DNA of 64,000 nucleotides, from the NCBI GenBank assembly GCA_024663395.1, contig JANFAH010000003.1:248001-312000 (forward strand), read 5' to 3'. How positions within the stretch are numbered: position 1 is the first letter of the stretch; every line of letters begins with the position of its first letter. Source of the DNA: Pisolithus tinctorius (taxonomy: Eukaryota; Basidiomycota; Agaricomycetes; Boletales; Pisolithaceae). The notes under the pieces are model-generated. The model saw only the letters and a program-made list of their open reading frames with translations, made no database searches and had not been told where the DNA came from. Of the stretch, positions 11,084 to 22,200 are shown piece after piece. Both the position numbers and the translations under genes were made by a program.

Positions 11084-11655
11084 TTGCATGCATCCCAGAA
11101 GTCATGTCCCACAGCGCCAGGTAACCATTCCAACAATGATGATGACAATGATGACAACCAGGATGCCCCCAATAAATTTGAATATGACAATGTCACTCTC
11201 ATCACTCTCTATTCTGATCCCCACCCTCACCTATTTGAGCAATCTTACAGGGTTCTCACTTCATGTACCAAGCAGGGTGAGCTAAGTCTGCAAGTCATTC
11301 CAGTTTCCTCCATTCAATCAGTTGTCATGATGGTGCAACATCATCCTATCATACAAGGTACAGTTGAGGAGAGGTATTTCCTGGTGGAGAAGATGGGCAT
11401 AAACATTGCACATCTTGGGGTCAAAGAAAATGAAGAGGATTGAGCTTAGCATACATGTACTTTTGTCATTCTGTCTGTCTCAAGTATTGTGGAGACAATA
11501 AATTTTTGCATTCATGTCCTTTCAGCTCACAAATTACTCTGCTGCCAAAAACACTGGTATTAAAGCATGGTAAAACACAGTAATATACATTGTCCTCAGT
11601 ATGAAGTACACAGCAGATGTCCTTGCACAAAAAAAAAAATTTCACCAGTGGACAC

Positions 11656-12691
11656 CTACACCTTGCTCACACCACTGCTCTTGGCAACCTCCTCACCAGA
11701 ACCACTACTGATGGCCTCCAGCACAGGCCTCACCACTGCTGGGAATGTCAAAAATGTGTCATGCATCATGATCAAGGTGTGAGGAGAGATCTTGCAGAAT
11801 GTGCAAGGGCAACAGGGGGGCCAGTTCTCATTGAAGGTCTTATGCTTTACTGGAGGAAATTGGTTTAAAGTCCCATGAAGTTGAATGGGGACTGTGAGCA
11901 TGGTTGTCAGTAACATCATGTTGCAAGTCATCTCCTTGTCATTGGAGGTCTCCTTGTCAGAAGTATCTTCTGGACTTCCAGACTGTAAAGCCTCCTCAGG
12001 CCTGCGAAGATGAGAACGCCTCCAGAAGTTACACAAGACTTACTGAATAGCAGTGACCATAATTTTCATGTCACTGTTGCTGGTTAACATGCCTATAATC
12101 AATCTGGTTAGAAATGTTAGCTATATGCACCATGATACCTATGGTACTCTGCAATTGTGGCTTCATCTTCATCATCAGAGTCAACCTTCACATATTTTTT
12201 CAGGTTCTTGAGATGCAGGATTAATTTCTGTAAGATGTCAGTCACACAATGGGTAGAGCTAGAATAACTTAAGATGTACATGCAGGCCAGGATTTTCTGG
12301 TGTGAAGTTAATAACATATGCTGGCCAACCTTGAAGGAGGTTTTCGACCTCCAGTATGATGACATTTTCGATGAACTTGACAGTGGTGGGAGCCATATGG
12401 ATAAGAGCAGTAGATAACAAGGTAGTACTAGACTTAGTGCAGGATTTGGACTTCAGGAGAAATTGCACCATCAAGTGACAAATAATGATAAACATGGGTG
12501 TTCTCTCTGCCCTCCATGATGTCGACATCTGGCCTTCCAGACACCCAGGCATCCCCCCTTTTTATGTCTAATTCTCTGCCAGAGCTATATAATTCCAGTA
12601 CAAGTGGTCCTAATAACTTTTTTGGGTGCAACAGCATGCAGAGTCCCACATCTTTTTTGACCCCTAACAACACCTTGTCATGGGCCAACAA
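11656..12691 (-). CDS. Unrecognised minus-strand fragments inside the Tnp2 element
   Basis: Overlapping short minus-strand frames (12434-12691 starting MLAHDKVLLGVKKD, 12259-12552, 12117-12365, 11656-12036). They may be exons of one decayed gene reading from about 12690 to 11656, since (T/C)AG-GT pairs occur between them. No domain recognised. An acidic DSDDEDEATIAEYHRYHG tail is visible near 12130-12180. It lies between the Tnp2 gene and the second plus-strand gene, so may be an accessory gene of the same element. Confidence 0.3.
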
Positions 12692-13079
12692 CTCACAGAT
12701 GGCTGGTAATGTGGCAGATCCAGCTGCTTCTTCACTGATGCTCTCTCTTCAATAATGCAGCCCAGCCACATGTTATCCCATAGCCAAGCTTTCCCAGAAA
12801 TGATAACAAATGTGAGTGCATGTGATCATTGACTGATTTCCTCACATATATGTGGCATAGGTGCAGGTTCTGTAAGATATGATCAACAGACTTCAGCAAG
12901 AGAATACTGCATTGAAGGCAGAATGCACTGCTGTGCAGTAAGTTGATTGCTAAGCAAAGATTACTGATGTTGTTATCTCTGTCATAGGAATGCCTACAAT
13001 ACCCTTGTTTCAAGGCTAACATTAAACCAGCTGGACCAGAGTGTTTCATCAGACAGAATTCTCAACATTTCACTGACAT

Positions 13080-13795
13080 TGCCACTGATCACTACAATGC
13101 CACTTCTCAATGTACCTCCAATCCTTCAGCTCAACCAAGCCAACTATCCCAAAGTGTGATACTGGTTCAAGAAGGATTGGGAGGCCTTTTGTATGACAGC
13201 ACAAGGACAAGCATCCTCTGCTATGGCATTTATTGAAGATGCAAATGGATGAGAGCTTGCAAGCAAGAAAATTACTAATGTTCTGCAGACTATGTGGAGT
13301 ATTTGGCATGAGTTCCATACTCATGGACTCATTGATGCCCAGACTACCTGGACATTGATGTTGCTGCAAGTCAAGAAGGCATTCCATGGTGAGCTCATTC
13401 AAGCAGTTCCAGAACTAAACTTTTGTGAGGACTTGTGGAAGAGCAACCTCCTTGCTAAGAAACATTACTTGTCTTTCAAACAAACCTGGTTCATGAATAG
13501 GATGGATGAAAAAACCAACAGTGCTACCAAGCACAAGACAAAGAGTGAGGTAGTTGAAGACACAGACTTGCCAACTGGAGTCAGGAATGTTAAGCACAGG
13601 AAGACTGACATATTCACAGCCCCAAAAAACAGCAATGATGACAGCCTGCAAGTTGACAGTGCCAACATGTCAAGTAGCTCAGTTGATGCAGCTTCTAGAA
13701 ACTCTGTTGGGCCAAGCATATCCAACAAAAACAATGCTCCTGAGGTGCTGATATCATCCTCAGAGTCTCTCTCCCCATCTAGCCAGTTACTTTCA
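13080..13795 (+). pseudogene. Second gene of the Tnp2 element, unknown function
   Basis: The frame reads NQANYPKV.YWFKKDWEAF (about 13128-13190), a stop near 13250, then LASKKITNVLQTMWSIWHEF... through 13798. The KDWE...MWSIWHEF...HGLIDAQTTW pattern resembles, from memory, uncharacterised proteins found widely in mushroom genomes. I cannot assign a function. The C-terminal half is Ser/Asn-rich and charged (SSSSVDAASRNS). It ends with TGA at 13796. A single in-frame stop and one lost codon suggest a recently broken gene. Confidence 0.45.
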
Positions 13796-13894
13796 TGAGA
13801 TGATCAAGACTGTGATGCTCATATGTGACCTGACCATGCTCACACACCAGGCAAGATGATATTATGGGATATGTCATAAACTAATTTTTTTTGT

Positions 13895-14560
13895 TTTCAG
13901 GTGTGCCTGTCATCCCAGTTGTTCCAACACCAAACACAGTTGAGCAGGAGGACACTGGTATCAGTGTGGCTGCATGGCTGATTAAGAACCCTCTGTAAGT
14001 AACCTGACATGCATGTATCCTTGCTAACACCACCTATAGATCCTCTTTGTGCCCACCACCTGTTGTCAGAGATTCACCAGAGCTGACCATGACCATATCT
14101 GAGTCTGTGAGACTAAATGAAAACTCAAACTCATCCAATGAGTGCATGAGTGCTATTGACAAAGGGGGGTCTCAAGTCAAAGCCCCAAGTACAAGTAAGC
14201 AATGCCCACTGACCACTATCTGTCCTGACATGGAGAGTAGGTGTAACATCAAGCATATTGCAACCATCAGTGCAGCAAATGGCCCCACAACCCACAGATG
14301 GAATGAAGAAGAAGGTGTGGCATCCCCATTTGAACAAGAGTGGCAGGTACATGTGCCATGTTTGTATCTTGTCAGTTGCTAACTATCCCATCAGAATGTT
14401 GTGCATGTGTCATTATCAGAAACAGGTCAGTGGATCACTCAAGGAGTTCAACAAGTACTTTGATGAGCTGCCTTCTGAAGCAAAGGCAGTATGTATTCCC
14501 CTGATCAAGTACTCATTTGGCTACTCTAACTGCCATGCATATACAGAAATACAAAGATGA
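13895..14560 (+). CDS. Possible downstream exons of the second gene
   Basis: A T-rich tract followed by TTTTCAG (13893-13900) looks like a 3' splice site. Open segments follow at 13901-13995, 14047-14382 (SPELTMTISESV...MESRCNIKHIATISAANG) and 14425-14560 (QVSGSLKEFNKYFDELPSEAKAV), separated by short GT...AG stretches. Domain unknown. Boundaries uncertain. Confidence 0.3.
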
Positions 14561-14564
14561 GGTG

Positions 14565-15110
14565 AATGATCTGGTATGCATCATATACCTGATATAACCA
14601 CATCTCTCATGAAGAGTCTCACAGGTAGAGTGCAAGGTCTGGATTAATGGGATGGCTGCCATTGTGGCCAAGTTTTCAGGTGGCACTATGTACTAGGAGG
14701 CATGTTTTGGCAGACAGGTGAGCAGGAGCAGCAGGGTGAGGGCAGTGTGGACAAGAGGGAATGCAGGCAGTGCAAGGGCAGGTGGGTGGGTGTCATTGCA
14801 ACTGTACTTCTACATAGCATGGCATAGACTCAAATGCAATTATTAATTCACAATTTATGGCATCATCTGACATAGATTGACATAGGACAATCAAGCAGAA
14901 TAAGAGATGAAAGGCCATCTATGTAGATCTATGGAAAACTATTGAATAGCTACACATACTGTTGAGTAGCTCAAGCTAGCAAAAAAAGCTATGGAGCTGA
15001 CCTATTTCATATGTGGGGCAATCTCTATCTATGGCATAGATCTAGCTATGTGTACATTGTTCTGCATATGTCTGATTCTCACTGGGAATAAACCATTGAC
15101 CATTGTGTGC
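14565..15110. other. No gene seen
   Basis: AT-rich spacer between the last exon-like segment and the right inverted end. Repeated words CTATG(T/G)AGATCTATG and AGCTATG (14910-15050) give weak local repetition. No frame longer than chance. Confidence 0.5.
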
Positions 15111-15111
15111 A

Positions 15112-15780
15112 TTTCGCATTTTTGACGCTTCTAGTTGCAGATATCACCAGCCACCTGCTGTTATTATGGCAGGGAATGCCACCCCATGTGCCAGGTGAAT
15201 TTGTGTAAGTGTAGCAGCACTGTGGAGGCTGCAATGCAATGTTTTAGATATGTTTTGTAAATCTCCACTATTTTATTTGTGCTTTTTGGAGTTTTCCCAC
15301 GCATCTGGGAAGTGTAATTTGTGTGCTGTTCATTCAATTCCTGATGGATTGGCTTGATACCTTCTACATAGGTAGCTGGGGACATGGGGCATGCATCTGA
15401 GGTATTAAGGATTGCATAAACTATGTGTGGGGTGCATGCTGTGATGTTCTTTCACTTTTACCATTCCCCTTATATCTCATCAACCAGTGACTTTGATTGG
15501 ATAATCCTTGAACATGTTGTAGATACCCCCTAGACCATCCCACCTGCAAAATCACAGATGCATATGTCAAGAATTGAATGAGTGGTGACATGATTCATGT
15601 TGCAGCACAGCCACACTTTGCATTCAGGGGTGAGTTAGTCACATGCTAGGTACATAGTGCCAGACATGAGGTAGGTGCAGTCATGTGGTGTCATGTGACT
15701 CTGGATTCACAAAGCAATGTGACTGCTGGGACCATGTGACCTAAGGCACCATATCACATGATCACCAATTTATCTTGGCA
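15112..15780. repeat. Right long inverted end of the Tnp2 element, inner part
   Basis: Complement of 3970-4638 on the left. Contains the mirrored inward frame (15164-15385, minus) and TATA-like GATATAAG near 15471. The match stops exactly at TTATCTTGGCA (15780), where the DIRS-like element begins, and resumes at 19177. Confidence 0.85.
15164..15385 (-). CDS. Short ORF in the right inverted end (73 aa)
   Basis: Mirror of the 4364-4558 frame: MSPATYVEGIKPIHQELNEQ at the start. Here the frame runs a few codons further (HMGWHSLP). It reads inward, on the strand opposite to the Tnp2 gene. No known domain. Its relevance depends on whether the inverted ends are transcribed. Confidence 0.3.
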   Translation of the reverse strand: MSPATYVEGIKPIHQELNEQHTNYTSQMRGKTPKSTNKIVEIYKTYLKHCIAASTVLLHLHKFTWHMGWHSLP

Positions 15781-15781
15781 G

Positions 15782-16180
15782 TGGGAAGAGTACTCAGAAT
15801 ATCACTCGAACATTGGTCACCTCTTCCACTCCATCGAACCAATTTTCCATTCCAGGGTCATTGACTATGATCGAGCCGTCCGAAACCGTGTGTCAGTCCA
15901 ACGACACCTACACGTCACTGATCCTTCCGAGTTCAACGACCTTAGGACCACATTCTTGTCCTCTCACAGCGTCGGTTCCCATTCCACCGAATTCACTCCT
16001 CCAGTGCGGGGGAGACCTAGACCAGGATCATCTGGTCAGTACAGAGAGCCCTGTCATCAGTGGAATCGCGGGCTCTGTCAAAAATCTGAAGCCAAATGTT
16101 TTTACGCTCACTGCTGCGACCGCAGGGGATGTCATGGCTCACACAAAAGACCTGAATGTACGAAAGGGACAAGGGCTTGA
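15782..16180 (+). CDS. DIRS-like gag C-terminal part with CCCH zinc finger
   Basis: The frame is open from the element's left edge (start codon lost) to TGA at 16178-16180. C-terminal CHQWNRGLCQKSEAKCFYAH gives a C-X7-C-X6-C-X3-H finger, followed by CHGSHKRPEC. This agrees with gag-like proteins of DIRS-like elements. The N-terminal gag half is missing, so the element is 5' truncated. It overlaps the next frame. Confidence 0.65.
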   Translation, partial: WEEYSEYHSNIGHLFHSIEPIFHSRVIDYDRAVRNRVSVQRHLHVTDPSEFNDLRTTFLSSHSVGSHSTEFTPPVRGRPRPGSSGQYREPCHQWNRGLCQKSEAKCFYAHCCDRRGCHGSHKRPECTKGTRA

Positions 16181-16915
16181 GAACTACGAGATTGTGCGGG
16201 GACAGCGCTTTCGTCGTCAGTATGTCTGGGGACACAACCATTCTTTCATAAGTCGTACCACTCTTTGGACTGAAACTGCCCTGCCCTTACCTCGACCTCC
16301 TGCTGAGGAGTTTGAAAACACTGCAGCAGTCAACACTATCTCCTCGAACTCTCATCTTTTCCGGGTTGTCACACCCATCAATGTCGATCTTTTCGAAGAG
16401 CTTCTTCACGAACATCCTAACCCTACCTTCATGCAGTCTGTCTGTTGTGGACTACGTGAGGGCTTCTGGCCCTACGCTCACACTCATCATTGGGACTGGC
16501 CGTCCACATGGGACAATTCTCATCGTCCGCTCAAATCGGTTGAAGAAAGGGAGTTTGTCAGTGCACAAATAGAAAAGGAGATTGCCAAGGATCGTTTTTC
16601 AGAAAGTTTCGGACCAAACCTTCTACCAGGAATGTATTCGATGCCCATACATGCCATGCCCAAACCTGGTGTTAAGAAATTCTGGCTGGTCACGGACCAT
16701 AGTGCGGGAGAATATGCACTCAATAATATGATCAGCCGAGAAGACGTTTTGGGTGTAACTCTCGATAACGTTTACGATCTAGGTCAGGCACTCCGTCACT
16801 ATTGTCTCACACATTCCTTAGATCGTTTAGTCATCTGGAAGGGGGATGTCAGCGAGGCTTATCGTCTAATGCCTATGCACCCCCTCTGGCAAATCAAACA
16901 AGTCGTCACTGTTGG
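16170..16915 (+). pseudogene. DIRS-like reverse transcriptase, N-terminal part
   Basis: Reads YEIVRGQRFRRQYVWG, LHEHPNPTFMQSVCCGLREG, then the RT fingers and palm start: IHAMPKPGVKKFWLVTDHSAG, and VIWKGDVSEAYRLMPMHP (motif A, D of KGDVSEAYR). Soon after WQIKQVVTV (about 16915) the homology jumps, in another frame, to WVIPYSKSLPKPLVAILHLW, which belongs to the RT thumb. The segment with the YxDD catalytic motif is absent, which means an internal deletion of some 50-60 codons. The upstream frame (from 15813) is otherwise unrelated. Confidence 0.75.
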
Positions 16916-17839
16916 GTCATCCCATATTCTAAGTCCCTTCCTAAGCCGTTGGTCGCCATACTCCACCTCTGGGACTCACTCGGGATCCCCCATGAGGAGA
17001 AGAAACAAGTCTTTGGCTCCGTCCTTCCTGTTATCGGTTTTGAGGTTGATCCCAACCTCATGCGGGTTCAGATGACCCTTGAATCCCATGAACACCTTCT
17101 TGACCAAGTCCGGTCCTTTGCCGATCAAGGGACTCGACGGTTGCTTCGAGACTTTCAACGCCTTGCTGGGTACCTCAATTGGGCACTTAACGTCTATCCC
17201 ATGCTTCGGCCAGGACTGTCAGCCCTTTATGCTAAAACAGCTGGTAAGAATCACATCGGAGCCCTCCTATGGGTCAACCGTGACCTCGTTTGCGAACTGC
17301 TATGGTTCACCTCCCATATCGAGACTTCTGACGGTGTCTTTTTCCTCTCCTCTGTGTCCTGGGATCATCGCCACCTTCCCGCCAGGACCTTAGTCGCTTT
17401 CACTGATGCGTCACACGATGGGTTGGGGTTTTGGTTTCCGTCCCTGAACTTGGGTTACACCTTGCACATCCCCGCATCCTACAGCTCTCATCCAATCTTC
17501 TTCCTGGAGGCGTTAGTCGTCCTAGCTGCCATTCAATATGGCATTCGTTTCGTGCCATATGGGGGTCGGATGGCTGTGTATACTGATAACTTCAACTCTG
17601 TGTCAATGTTTAACACTCTGGCGGCTTTACCCCGCTACAATTGGATCCTGTTGTCAGCCATTGACATTCTCCTTGCTCATGGCCTTGATTTCCGTGTTTT
17701 TTATATTCCTGGTAAGGAAAATGTTGTCGCAGATCACCTCTCCCGTGGGCATGTGCCTGATGCTGTTGCCCTTTCCCGGAACCTGATTGTTTCGGTCTTT
17801 ACACCCCCTCGGGATTCGCTGGGGGTCACCTCGCAGTAA
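16916..17839 (+). CDS. DIRS-like RT thumb and RNase H
   Basis: After the deletion point the frame reads LGIPHEEKKQVFGSVLPVIG, FQRLAGYLNWALNVYPMLRP, and an RNase H domain: LVAFTDASHDGLGFWFPS (first Asp), FFLEALVVLAAI (Glu), AVYTDNFNSVSMFN (Asp) and ADHLSRG (last Asp). All four acidic positions are present. It ends with TAA at 17837-17839, overlapping the ATG of the recombinase gene as TAATG, a layout compatible with coupled termination and reinitiation. Confidence 0.8.
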   Translation, partial: VIPYSKSLPKPLVAILHLWDSLGIPHEEKKQVFGSVLPVIGFEVDPNLMRVQMTLESHEHLLDQVRSFADQGTRRLLRDFQRLAGYLNWALNVYPMLRPGLSALYAKTAGKNHIGALLWVNRDLVCELLWFTSHIETSDGVFFLSSVSWDHRHLPARTLVAFTDASHDGLGFWFPSLNLGYTLHIPASYSSHPIFFLEALVVLAAIQYGIRFVPYGGRMAVYTDNFNSVSMFNTLAALPRYNWILLSAIDILLAHGLDFRVFYIPGKENVVADHLSRGHVPDAVALSRNLIVSVFTPPRDSLGVTSQ

Positions 17840-18849
17840 TGAATATCTCACCTTTGGCCAGGCAGCCTTTCCGGGAGGCCTGGCCTTTGGAGCGCTTGAT
17901 CTACGAGCGTTCCATAGCCCTCGGCATGACTCTCCATCCTAACACCCAATGCACTTATTCCTCTCATCTCAACTCTTACCTGACCTTCTGCGAAATACAT
18001 GGTTTTCCCATCTCTCCCACCCCAGACACCCTCTCGTTCTTTGTGGTCTTTATGTCGCATTACATTCAGCCACGCTCGGTTGAGAATTACTTATCAGGTA
18101 TCGTCTCTCAGCTTGAACTGCATTTCCCAGATGTGCGTGACATTCGCAATTCCAACCTTGTTCGTCGTACACTGTGTGGATCTCTCCGTCGCTTTGCTCG
18201 GCCTGTGTCTCGCAGGCAACCACTCTCCCACGACCATCTCCGACATGCCCTCAACACCTGCACTTGCCCTCTTGAGTATGATGACTTATGCTGGCTCGCC
18301 ATGCTTTTCTGCGGGTTCTTCGGCCTCCTTCGTGTTGGTGAACTCGTCTGGCCTGATGCTGTTGGGCTTCGTGACTATACATGTCTCTCACCTCGCTCAT
18401 CTGTATCCATTGATCAATCCTCATTCACCTTCTGCGTGCCTCAGCGAAAGTCTGATGTTTGTTTCGAGGGCCATCTTATTCGCATCACTCGTAGTCAGCT
18501 ACCAGATGACCCCTACTCTATCTTTTTGCGCTATCTTGCAGGTCGCGATTTGGCCTTTCCTCTTCATCCCTTCCTGTGGCTTTGCGCGGATGGCTCTATC
18601 CCTACTCGCGCTTGGTTCCTCTCTCGCTTTCGCACCTTCTTCCCAAACCCCTCACTTGGGGGTCACTCCCTTCGCTCGGGTGGAGCGACTTCCCTGGCCA
18701 CCGCTGGAGTTCCTCCTTCTCAGATCCAGGCCATCGGCGGCTGGTCTTCCTCGGCATGGCAGCGCTATGTTCGTAAAAATCCTGTTCTTCTGCAAACCCT
18801 TCTTTTCCATGGGTGGTCCATACACAACCCCCCTTTTTCTTCCTCTTAA
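17839..18849 (+). CDS. Tyrosine recombinase of the DIRS-like element (336 aa)
   Basis: Complete frame from ATG (17839) to TAA (18849). N-terminal SAM-like/core-binding part: ARQPFREAWPLERLIYERS, TQCTYSSHLNSYLTFC. Catalytic part: FFGLLRVGELVWPD supplies the first Arg (about residue 165), GGHSLRSGGAT gives the H-x-x-R pair (about 275), and AWQRYVRKNP the Tyr nucleophile (about 310). No stop or frameshift, so this is the only intact enzyme gene of the element. It would join a circular DNA intermediate to the chromosome. CpG-rich. Confidence 0.85.
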   Translation: MNISPLARQPFREAWPLERLIYERSIALGMTLHPNTQCTYSSHLNSYLTFCEIHGFPISPTPDTLSFFVVFMSHYIQPRSVENYLSGIVSQLELHFPDVRDIRNSNLVRRTLCGSLRRFARPVSRRQPLSHDHLRHALNTCTCPLEYDDLCWLAMLFCGFFGLLRVGELVWPDAVGLRDYTCLSPRSSVSIDQSSFTFCVPQRKSDVCFEGHLIRITRSQLPDDPYSIFLRYLAGRDLAFPLHPFLWLCADGSIPTRAWFLSRFRTFFPNPSLGGHSLRSGGATSLATAGVPPSQIQAIGGWSSSAWQRYVRKNPVLLQTLLFHGWSIHNPPFSSS

Positions 18850-19176
18850 AATCTTTTCACCTACTCTTTCCTCCCCCTTCCTAATAGCCTAATAGCCATT
18901 TTTTCTCCATCCTATCATTATCTGTTATCTGGTTTGTCGGCCCTTGTCCATGTATTTTTAGTTTTCTCAGTGTCTTGAATTTCTCGCCTTTTCAAAGGTC
19001 CGGTTTAGGCCATTTCAGGCATTTTCAGCTACCAAATCTGTATCTCTAGCCTTTTTTCTCTTTCCTTCGTAGCGCTGCCCTAGTCGCCGTCCCATCCTGT
19101 ACCCGTCCGAGTCAGCATGCTTACTCACGCTCCTAACACTATCTGTGTCCCGTTGCTGCCTCGAGTGCTCTGACCC
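18850..19176 (+). other. 3' non-coding part of the DIRS-like element
   Basis: Pyrimidine-rich, CpG-containing, no gene. It ends near CTCTGACCC (19176), where the inverted-end sequence of the Tnp2 element resumes. Confidence 0.55.
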
Positions 19177-19240
19177 ATTAGATGTGACTGATCGATGTTG
19201 TGACCTGGGGCACCCAGTCACATGACTTACTGTCACATCT
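19177..19240. repeat. Right inverted end of the Tnp2 element, outer part
   Basis: Complement of 3898-3958, including TGTGACCTGGGGCACCCAGT. It ends sharply at 19240, where copia coding begins, so the outermost right end of the element has been lost or replaced. Confidence 0.8.
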
Positions 19241-22200
19241 GGCAGACTCTATGTCATCAACTACTATGGTTGAACTCTATGACAGCAGTGCTTCACAACA
19301 TTTATCCCCTCATAGGGATCACTTCATCAACTTCGAAACCATTCCTCCAAAACCCATTACTGCAGCAGATAAATGCACTTTCATTGCCATCAGATGAGGC
19401 AGCCTGCATATTGAAATCCCAAATGTAAAGTCAACAACAGGTGTCTTATTAAAGAATGTTCTGTACACACCATCAATGGGAGTAACCCTCATGTCCATCA
19501 GTAGGCTTGCAGCAGCAGGCTATGCTGCACTCTTTTGTGATGCAACATGTCACATCTTTGACCCTTGTAAAAGGCTGTTGGGAGAAGTGCCAGTCAGCAA
19601 TGGCCTGTATTGTGTACAGCACACAACAGCAAAACAGCCATTTGCTGGGGCAACAGGAACCAATGAAACACTTAGCATGGAAGAGCTCCATGCAAGGCTA
19701 TCCCACATAGCACCAGCAACAATCCATGAGATGTTGACAAAAGGGATGGTCAAAGGAGTACAACTCAATCCATCACATGAGACCACAGGTTAGTGTGAAT
19801 CCTGTGAGTATGCAAAGGCCACATGTAAGCCTATTGGGAAGGAATGTGAGCCAAAGCACTGCACAACATTCAGTGATGAGGTGCATACCAATTTGTGGGG
19901 ACCTTCCCCCACAGAAACACCTGGCAAGAAATGTTACTATGCATCCTTTACAGATGACTATACTTGCTATACACATCTCTGCCTGCAAGCTACAAAAGGT
20001 GAGACTTTCAACTCCTACAAGGAATATGAAGCATGGGCAAAGATGCAGCAAGGAGCTATCATCAAATGCCTCTGGTCAGATCGAGGGGGAGAATACCTGA
20101 GTGATGAGTTCAGCTGCCACCTAAAGCTGCATGGAACAGAAAGAAAACTTACTGTCCATGACATGCCACAGCACAATGGTGTGGCTGAGTGGCTGAACCA
20201 AACCCTTGTGGAATGTGTTTGTGCTGTCACACATGGGACAGGACTCCCAAAATTCCTGTGGGGTGAAGCAATAATGCATATTGTCTATATCAAAAATTGC
20301 ACTGCATCCTGAGTACTTGATGGCAAAACACCATATGAGCTGCTATATGGAACACAGCCAAATATCATGAACATACCATGTTGGGGTACCCATGTATGGG
20401 TGCATGACCCAAATGCTTCCAAACTTGATGCTAGGGCATGAGCAGGACATTGGGTGGGCTTTGATGCTCAGAGCAATGGCCATTGTGTGTATCTTGAGGA
20501 TCACCACATGGTCATCATCAAATGAAACATCTTGTTTGAGAAGCTGGAGGGACCAGCTTTTGACCCATGTGGCCTGCAGATCAAGAGGGAGAAGGAAAAA
20601 GGGCAGAGTAGCAATCAGCATGCCAATACCAAAGATCATACAATTACTGATGTATCAAACCCCCCACCAGACTCACCCAGCACTAGGGAACCACTCATCA
20701 CACCTGATAACCCAGAAGCGCCATCTTTGACTCTCAATCTACTGGGTCCAAACTTTGAGAAACCACCTGTGCAAGCTATCAGGCACTCAACTTGGCAGAG
20801 AACAGAGTCACCTTACATGCAGGCACCCATGATGGTCAGGCAGGAGGGACAGTTTTTCCTCCAGGTATCTGGTCTGTTGAGGGTCAGCATGGGAGCAGTG
20901 GAGAGAGTGTGGCTGGAGGAGTTGCTGATACCAGTGCACAGTGGGAGTTGGAAGGTGATGACTCTGCTTATGCAATGTTTGTGGGAACTTCCAAGACTGA
21001 AGCGCTGGACCCATGCACTGTGGATGAGGCTCACTCACAGCCAGACTGGCCATGATGGAATGAAGCAATAAAATCCAAGCTAACGAGCCTAGATGATGCA
21101 CACATGTGGGACATAGTGCAACAACTGCCACCAAACATCAATGTCGTTGACTGCAAATGGGTATTTAAGATCAAAAAGAACTCAGCAGGTGAAATTGACA
21201 AGTACAAGGCTCAAATTGTCACACATGGATTCATGCAAGTTCACAGGGTGGATTATTATGAGACTTATGCCCCAGGAGCTCGTCTTGCATCCCTCAGACT
21301 CATCTTAGCCATTGCTGCACACCATGACTGGGATGTTGATGTTTTCAACTTCCACAGCACCTTTCTAAATGGAAAGTTGGACAATGATGAAATAATTTAC
21401 ATGGAACTACCACCTGGTTTCAAAATGGGAAAGCAGAATCTAGTTGCCCACTTACAAGTTGCCCTTTATGGGTCCAAGCAAGGGGCTTTAAAGTGATATC
21501 AACACCTGTGTCAGGAACTTGCTGCATTGGAGTTTTGCTGCACTGAGGCTGACCAGGGAGTCTTTGTGACAAGAATAGGTTCTCATTTACTTGTTCCAGC
21601 CTCACATGTTGATGACTGCACAGTTACAGGAAGTTCGAAGGAACTTGTCAAGTCCTTCAAAGCCAAAATTGGTTCACAATTCAAAATAACTGATCTCAGA
21701 CCTATCAGCTGGCTACTTGGTATGTGAGTGACTCACAATTGTGATGCCCATACCCTATCCATTTCACAAGGACCATTTATTGACTCGATACTTGTAAAGT
21801 ATAACTTCACCAATCAAAAATCAGTCACCATTCCCATGGACCCAAATATCCAACTCTCCTGAAACCAGTCCCCAAAGTCTGCTGTCAAGGTTGCCAAAAT
21901 GCGACAGGTGCCACTCCATGAGGCCTTAGGCTCACTCATGTACCTCACCATTGGAACAAGGCCAGATATAGCATTTGTTGTATCTACTCTGGCCCAGTTT
22001 ACAGAGAACCCAGGCTGGACACACTGGGAGGCACAAAAATGTGTCTACCACTATCTCATAGGGACAAAAGGCTGGTCACTAACCTACAGCACAGAGTCAA
22101 AGGGCCTCATAGGCTATGCCAATGCTGATTTTCCAGCTATGCTGTCCTCATTGATGGAGGAGCCATTTCCTGGGGATCAAAGAAACAGGAACTCATTACC

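Larger units (their letters stand above)
4974..11443 (+). pseudogene. Tnp2-type transposase, broken
   Basis: Recognisable as a fungal Tnp2 (CACTA/EnSpm-like) transposase spread over many frames. N-terminus near 4990-5110 has a Cys-rich stretch (WCVCCKYCKG...RTWKWHL). Then an acidic Asp/Gly repeat region (5430-5580), IQRAI|EKAFPDCELP across the solo LTR, NSC...CPEC...FHTIPIAPQLQAL (6470-6686), the SVDG/LSIDG...QLYESK...SNCWI core (6860-6930), VIPGPKKPK and GCHLLCPVKGHCKPG (about 7190-7240). After the Tc1 insertion it continues with RVLPVHIWRNFCKF and CSSQWTMECTIGNLGQEI (9350-9650), a GTATGT...AAAG intron at 9996-10049, VFLDGRDHIAEVWYF, and a C-terminal SLYSDPHPHLFEQSY...FLVEKMGINIAHLG (11200-11443). 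Multiple frameshifts, stops and two insertions make it inactive. Confidence 0.8.
15781..19176 (+). mobile_element. DIRS-like tyrosine-recombinase retroelement, RT-defective
   Basis: About 3.4 kb inserted in the right inverted end (the arm continues on both sides). Gene order gag-like zinc finger, RT, RNase H, tyrosine recombinase is that of DIRS-like elements, abundant in mushrooms. CpG is frequent here, in contrast to its host element, so it is young or unmethylated. Comparison with the left arm suggests loss of a few target bases (about TGTGACT) rather than a target duplication, as expected for recombinase-mediated integration. No clear split direct repeats are visible at the edges. Confidence 0.85.
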
